Source of the DNA: Chloroflexota bacterium
GTDB lineage: Bacteria; Chloroflexota; Dehalococcoidia; Lucifugimonadales; CATQGZ01
Direction of reading: 5' to 3'
Length of the DNA: 10,171 nucleotides
Assembly (NCBI GenBank): GCA_027624995.1
Contig: JAQBTI010000059.1
Location: 1 to 10,171, forward strand
Shown here: positions 7,401-10,171 of the stretch, one piece after another
Position numbering within the stretch: position 1 is the first letter of the stretch
Layout: the number at the start of each line of letters is the position of its first letter
Notes under the pieces: model-generated
Told to the model about the DNA's origin: nothing
Seen by the model: the letters and a program-made list of their open reading frames with translations, nothing else
Database searches by the model: none
Program-made: the position numbers and the translations under genes

Positions 7401-8073
7401 ACAGAAGGTCATCGTCAGAGGGCAGGTCTCTTTGGCCACCGACCGGTACACGCAGAACGGAAGACCGTTTACTATGGCCACCCTGAGCATGATGGACGGC
7501 GACCTGGACGTCTTCATATGGGAAGACCAGCAGGCCCCGACAAAGGGCCTATGGCAACCAGGCAAAATGGTCGAAGTTGCTGGCACGGTACGATCGAGAG
7601 GGGACCAGCTAAGCATAAGTTGCAGGGAGGCGAACGAATACGTGCAGTCAGATACCGGCGACGCTGTGACCCAAGCCACCGAGCATTCTCAGGAACAACC
7701 CGCGCAGCACTCGTTTGGTGCGCAACCCGTCGCCTCAGTGGCGGCCGACGCCTTCCGTCCGTCCACCGGTCCCGCTCCTGGTCCGAATGACCATGGAAAC
7801 GGCAAAGCCGCCAACGGCGGTCGCAGCCTCAGCGTAAGGATTCAGGAGACCGGCCAATCGGCGGCGGACCAGACTCTTCTAGACGATGTACTGAGACTGC
7901 TGATGGAGCACTTGGGCGAGAATGACGTGAGGCTGGAGATCGCGACTGAGGGCAAGGTCGTCACGCTCCAGTGGCCCACCGTGAGAGTCAACGCCTCCCC
8001 GGAGCTGGAGATACAACTCCGTTCGCTTCTAGGGTCCTCAGGCGCAGCATCGATCGAGAGTGCCCCGTCGTGA
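4474..8073 (+). CDS. dnaE: DNA polymerase III subunit alpha (DnaE)
   Basis: This is the replicative DNA polymerase catalytic subunit, 1199 residues, a normal size for the family. The N-terminal PHP domain (about 1-280) appears to keep a full metal-binding set: H6, H8, D39, H40, E65, H85, C135, D202 and H204. It may therefore be an active phosphoesterase or proofreading domain, unlike the degenerate PHP domain of E. coli. The polymerase core has RGSAAGS (353-359), the catalytic pair in PDIDMDF (D392, D394) and the third aspartate in KMDFLGL (D549). It also has LYRPGPM and YGVIVYQDQV. A helix-hairpin-helix region lies near 820-890, the clamp-binding motif QTSMFDLF at 906-913, an OB fold at about 975-1050, and a C-terminal domain after a low-complexity linker. 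The usual FNKSHA block is FAKPHA here (739-744). The start is TTG: family homology begins at once (FSHLHVHTEYS), and no other ATG/GTG/TTG occurs in frame back to the stop at 4405. The ribosome binding site is weak (AGG at 4465-4467). Confidence 0.98.
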   Translation: MFSHLHVHTEYSMLDGLSRLEPLVLRAKELGMDSLGITDHGGMYGAIDFYRTAKANGIRPIIGCEMYVAPGSRHSRSPSEKTPYHATVIAKDNTGYANLVKLVTKSHMEGFYYKPRVDRELLEAHSEGLVFLSGCPSGEVPGLIAQGRMDEARTTAAWYRDVFPDYHLELMQHGGVPELPAINSGLMELHSDLEIPIVATNDSHYILREHAPLQDVLICIHTNTNVNDERRLRMTEDSYYLKSPEEMRSVFAETPDALSNTLAIAESCNVELDFSAMRMPEFNVPDGVTADEYLVRLAQEGLSRRLGIVTEEDEKRLAYELEVVRLTQYANYFLVVWDIARFVRERDIFFAVRGSAAGSMALFCLGVTDVNPLKHRLIFERFLNVGRNEMPDIDMDFQDDRREEVINYVVAKYGRDHVAQIITFGTLGARASIRDVGRALAMPYAEVDRVAKLIPFKLHITLDEALLETPELSELYQADASIKKLVDTARSLEGLTRHSSTHAAGVVISKDPVDDVVPLQKPIKGDDESVSMTQYSMEPMDALGFMKMDFLGLVNLTVLAKARNLISERHGVDIVLRDIPLDDSKTFKMLSRGDTGGVFQLEGTGMTRHIKELKPSSLSDVSAMIALYRPGPMEQIETFIERKHGRAEPDYPHPALKDILEETYGVIVYQDQVLLIVQAFAGYSMGEADIVRKAMGKKIPKIMAKERQRFIEGALKQGYGEELASRVFALIEPFAGYAFAKPHAVSYGLISYWTAYLKTHYPAEYLVSLLNSYSGNADKTASSIAVCRRLGIPVYPPDINRGEAEFSISAADDGKPCILFGMAAVKNVGTAAVEQLTQARKKNGPFDSLEQMCRVADLSGLNKKTLESLIMVGTFDQFGDRGALLEVVDRIVGLAQSEASMRDSDQTSMFDLFGESVPTPLADISIPDIKTPDRQKHHWERELLGVPLSNSSLLAAVNSDSNIVVFLADIGPEMAKQKVIVRGQVSLATDRYTQNGRPFTMATLSMMDGDLDVFIWEDQQAPTKGLWQPGKMVEVAGTVRSRGDQLSISCREANEYVQSDTGDAVTQATEHSQEQPAQHSFGAQPVASVAADAFRPSTGPAPGPNDHGNGKAANGGRSLSVRIQETGQSAADQTLLDDVLRLLMEHLGENDVRLEIATEGKVVTLQWPTVRVNASPELEIQLRSLLGSSGAASIESAPS

Positions 8074-8288
8074 CCTGGGTCTACTTCACGACAGCGCCGG
8101 ACCAGATCGTCGCTGAGATGTGGCGCGACCTCCTGAGAGACGAAGGAGTCCCGGCCAACATACGCGCGGGAGACACGACATCGTTCCTGGGAGTCAACAC
8201 CTACCCGTGCCGAATCGTGGTCCAGGAGCAAGATGTCGAACGCGCCAAAGAGCTGCTGGAGGAGCGGTTGGGCCGCAAGCTGGACTAG
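8070..8288 (+). CDS. DUF2007-type small protein (putative signal-transducing protein)
   Basis: The GTG start shares bases with the dnaE TGA (GTGA overlap), so translation is probably coupled to dnaE. An open frame further upstream lies inside dnaE and has no family similarity. The product has 72 residues. Its pattern fits the DUF2007 fold: a first strand WVYFTTAP, a helix AEMWRDLLRDEGVPANI, a loop GDTTSFLGV, a strand YPCRIVVQEQD, and a final helix ERAKELLEERLG. Members are small soluble proteins annotated only as putative signal-transducing; no reaction is known. No signal peptide or membrane segment is seen. The link with replication is positional only. Confidence 0.75.
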   Translation: MTWVYFTTAPDQIVAEMWRDLLRDEGVPANIRAGDTTSFLGVNTYPCRIVVQEQDVERAKELLEERLGRKLD

Positions 8289-8376
8289 GCTGAAGCGCTA
8301 CGTGAACTCCCCGAGGCCGTCACTCCATCGACGAGACAAATCTGTGTGTCGTACGGGCGGCTGCGAAGACTCTGGC

Positions 8377-8431
8377 GAGGCCGGGTTCAGCTAGCGGTAG
8401 AAAAGACAGGCCACCGACGCCCCCGGGCCTC
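8377..8431. repeat. Inverted repeat between converging genes, weak terminator candidate
   Basis: GAGGCC at 8377-8382 pairs with GGCCTC at 8426-8431. The stem can extend inward by GGG/CCC if G8425 is bulged. The loop is about 36 nt and there is no T-run on either strand. It sits where a bidirectional terminator would be expected, between the DUF2007 stop and the Ogt-type stop. The rest of this 164-base gap shows nothing recognisable. Confidence 0.25.
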
Positions 8432-8452
8432 TCGTCGCTCAGCTCCTCAGGA

Positions 8453-9001
8453 CTACATCGAGAGAGCTAGTATCTGCTGAAGGGTCGAGGGTGTTCTCCC
8501 CGCTTCCACATCCAACAGCCACCTCTTCAACCCCAGCTGGCTAGAGCCGCTGCCGTAGCCGCCCATACCGCCATCGCTGGCAATCACCCTGTGGCATGGG
8601 ATGACCAGTGGCAGCCTGTTTCGGGCCATCGATTGTCCGGCGGCTCGGGCTCCGGAGGCCCGTCCGGCCATCGCGGCCAACCAAGAGTAGCTTCGCGTCT
8701 CGCCGACGGGGATCGATCGGCATGCAAGCCAGGCCGCCCTATGGAAAGGCGGCGCGTCTCCTACGTCGATATAGTGCCCATCAAATTCAACCGGCTCCCC
8801 ATCCAACAGTCGCAACAGGTCATCCCTCACTCGGGTGAATCGGCCCGGAGCATGTTCGGCCGAAGACGCTTCCGGCCCAAGTAGTGCAAGGCACTCGTCA
8901 GGCGTGGCCTGTGGAAGTGTAGTCCGTCTGAGCCCCCGAGCTGAGGCCAGGGCGCCCGTCCAGCCCATTGGGGTCTCGATAATGTCGTACCAGGTCGTCA
9001 T
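8453..9001 (-). CDS. ogt: Methylated-DNA--protein-cysteine methyltransferase (Ogt/MGMT family)
   Basis: This 182-residue protein should repair O6-alkylguanine (and O4-alkylthymine) by moving the alkyl group to its own cysteine in a suicide reaction. An N-terminal ribonuclease-like domain covers about 1-80. The DNA-binding and catalytic domain follows, with IPVGETRSYSWLA (97-109), RAAGQSMARN (119-128) and the active-site motif PCHRV (135-139, Cys136), then GGMGGYGSG and LKRWLLDVE. By alignment with human MGMT, R119 matches the arginine finger Arg128, N128 matches Asn137, and C136 matches Cys145. All key residues are present, so the enzyme is probably active. No AraC-like Ada domain is attached. 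The ATG overlaps the stop of the upstream transglutaminase gene by ATGA. No good Shine-Dalgarno is visible, so it probably depends on translational coupling. Confidence 0.95.
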   Translation of the reverse strand: MTTWYDIIETPMGWTGALASARGLRRTTLPQATPDECLALLGPEASSAEHAPGRFTRVRDDLLRLLDGEPVEFDGHYIDVGDAPPFHRAAWLACRSIPVGETRSYSWLAAMAGRASGARAAGQSMARNRLPLVIPCHRVIASDGGMGGYGSGSSQLGLKRWLLDVEAGRTPSTLQQILALSM

Positions 9002-10171
9002 CGTGACTGCGGCGTGAAGCTAGGGACCAGACGGCCCAACGCTTTGCCCGCCAGACTGAGCCTCATGCTCTTCCAAGCACCTTCCAATTGCTCCACTTCC
9101 TCACGGCTCGGCTCTCGACTGCCATATCGGTTCCCGGAGAAAGCACGCCCGATCAGAAATGCCGCTCCGGCGATCTTCGGACTGCTCGCGGCTAGTGTCG
9201 TCGCATACTCAATTGGAGTGAGGTTACGCCCGCGTCGTACGCCCGCCAGAGTCCCCAACCTACCCATCTTTGCATAGGGCCGCTCCAGTTGCGGGGTGCG
9301 AGCGAAACTGGCCATCCAAAGAGCCTGACCAATAAACCAAACGACGGCCGCCGCCACTACAACTATCGCCAAAGGCACTAGATACCTCAGTGGATTGAGC
9401 TTCGAGTCCGTGACCGTAGGGAGGCCGAGGAAGGAGTCGTCTCGCGCAAAGTCATCCGCCTGGTCCAGACCCAATAGCTCGTCGATGTCGAGTGGATCGA
9501 GCCCGCTACTTCCGGCAGCGCCTCCCGCGGGCAACTCGGTATTTGGCTCGGGCAGCAGACCGCGTTCGTGCAAAGGCCACTCAGGCGTAGGCTCGAAGTC
9601 GATCCATCCGTAGCCCGGGAAGTACGCCTGCACCCATCCGTGGCTATCCGAGTCCCTGATGAACCGTAGTCCGGAGTCCGGGTCATACTCCCCTGGGGCG
9701 TAGCCCGCCGCCATGCGACTCGGGACGCCCGCCGCGCGGAGCATCACCGCCATGGACGAGGCGAAGTAGTCACTGTATCCCGTCCTGGTTTCGAAGAGGA
9801 AGTAATCGACGCCGTCGGCCTCGATCGGAGGCTCCTCAATGTCCTGAGCGTAAGTAAAGTCCGTCCCTCGAAGGTAGTCTTGTATCGCCAAGACCTTATT
9901 CAGAGGCGTGTCGGCTTCCGTTGTAAGCTCCTCAGCCAGGTCACGGATCCGGTCGGGCAGCGTTGACGGGAGCTGAAGATAGTGGTCCGTGATAAACGCC
10001 CCGTAGTCTTCTCCCGACTCGTTGAGGTCCGCGTTGGTCGCCACCGAGACCGCGGACGTCATGAAATACGCACCCTCCTTCGGCACCTCCTCCGCGAACC
10101 GCCACGACACGATCTCCGGAGAAATAGGGTCCTTCCGGGCCAGTGTCACAGACTTGAGCCGGCGCTCCTCG
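8998..10171 (-). CDS. TgpA-like membrane transglutaminase with DUF4129-type tail (N-terminal part outside window)
   Basis: The frame stays open past the right window edge; the first possible start inside is a GTG at 10149. No N-terminal membrane segments appear, although TgpA/DUF3488 proteins begin with several. The visible part is therefore the extracellular and C-terminal portion (383 residues from that GTG). A transglutaminase-like domain spans about 60-190: LAIQDYLR, TRTGYSDYFASSMAVMLRAAGVPSR, then DSHGWVQAYFPGYGWIDFEPTP. His170 and the acidic residues D184/E186 are present. The position of the catalytic Cys in the GY(C)DYFAS motif holds Ser126 (codon AGT at 9774-9772). A linker rich in Gly, Pro and Asp follows. 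A single membrane helix lies at about 255-276, and a cytoplasmic helical tail (about 285-370, LTPIEYATTLA) resembles DUF4129. The family probably works on surface peptides or proteins; its substrate is unknown. It is followed directly by the overlapping Ogt gene. Confidence 0.85.
   Translation of the reverse strand, partial: EERRLKSVTLARKDPISPEIVSWRFAEEVPKEGAYFMTSAVSVATNADLNESGEDYGAFITDHYLQLPSTLPDRIRDLAEELTTEADTPLNKVLAIQDYLRGTDFTYAQDIEEPPIEADGVDYFLFETRTGYSDYFASSMAVMLRAAGVPSRMAAGYAPGEYDPDSGLRFIRDSDSHGWVQAYFPGYGWIDFEPTPEWPLHERGLLPEPNTELPAGGAAGSSGLDPLDIDELLGLDQADDFARDDSFLGLPTVTDSKLNPLRYLVPLAIVVVAAAVVWFIGQALWMASFARTPQLERPYAKMGRLGTLAGVRRGRNLTPIEYATTLAASSPKIAGAAFLIGRAFSGNRYGSREPSREEVEQLEGAWKSMRLSLAGKALGRLVPSFTPQSR

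Noticed and set aside
7971..8069. Upstream start for the DUF2007 protein
   Set aside because: This stretch overlaps the conserved C-terminal domain of DnaE and adds residues without family similarity. The GTG at 8070 fits the family's length.

Overview
The window looks like chromosomal DNA of a high-GC bacterium, most likely Chloroflexota (Dehalococcoidia or SAR202-like lineages). This is an inference from gene content (DUF4012 protein, Ig-repeat lipoprotein, SNase-like/sunset lipoprotein, TgpA-type transglutaminase, PHP-type DnaE) and from frequent GTG/TTG starts; no rRNA or other marker confirms it. There is no sign of mobile elements, CRISPR arrays or RNA genes.

Positions 1-4134 (+ strand) hold three tightly packed genes for envelope proteins. 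They are the 3' part of a DUF4012 protein, a lipoprotein of about five Ig-like repeats whose start overlaps the end of the first gene, and a lipoprotein with a staphylococcal-nuclease-like domain plus a C-terminal sunset domain. The nuclease-like domain lacks several residues needed for catalysis. The packing implies one operon whose products act at the cell surface.

Positions 4135-4473 are non-coding. They hold the best promoter candidate in the window, a possible hairpin at the transcript 5' end, a near-perfect 18-bp palindrome and a possible 16-codon leader ORF. All lie upstream of dnaE, the replicative DNA polymerase III alpha subunit (4474-8073). The dnaE stop overlaps the start of a 72-residue DUF2007 protein.

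Positions 8289-8452 separate this + strand group from a converging - strand group. The latter consists of a TgpA-like membrane transglutaminase, cut by the window end, and an Ogt/MGMT-type DNA methyltransferase overlapping it by ATGA. The transglutaminase has Ser where the family's catalytic Cys is expected.

Most of the window is ordinary housekeeping and envelope biology. The points most worth a second look are the two apparently degenerate enzyme domains in envelope proteins (SNase-like and transglutaminase) and the conserved-looking envelope trio. I do not see clear proof of a new system.
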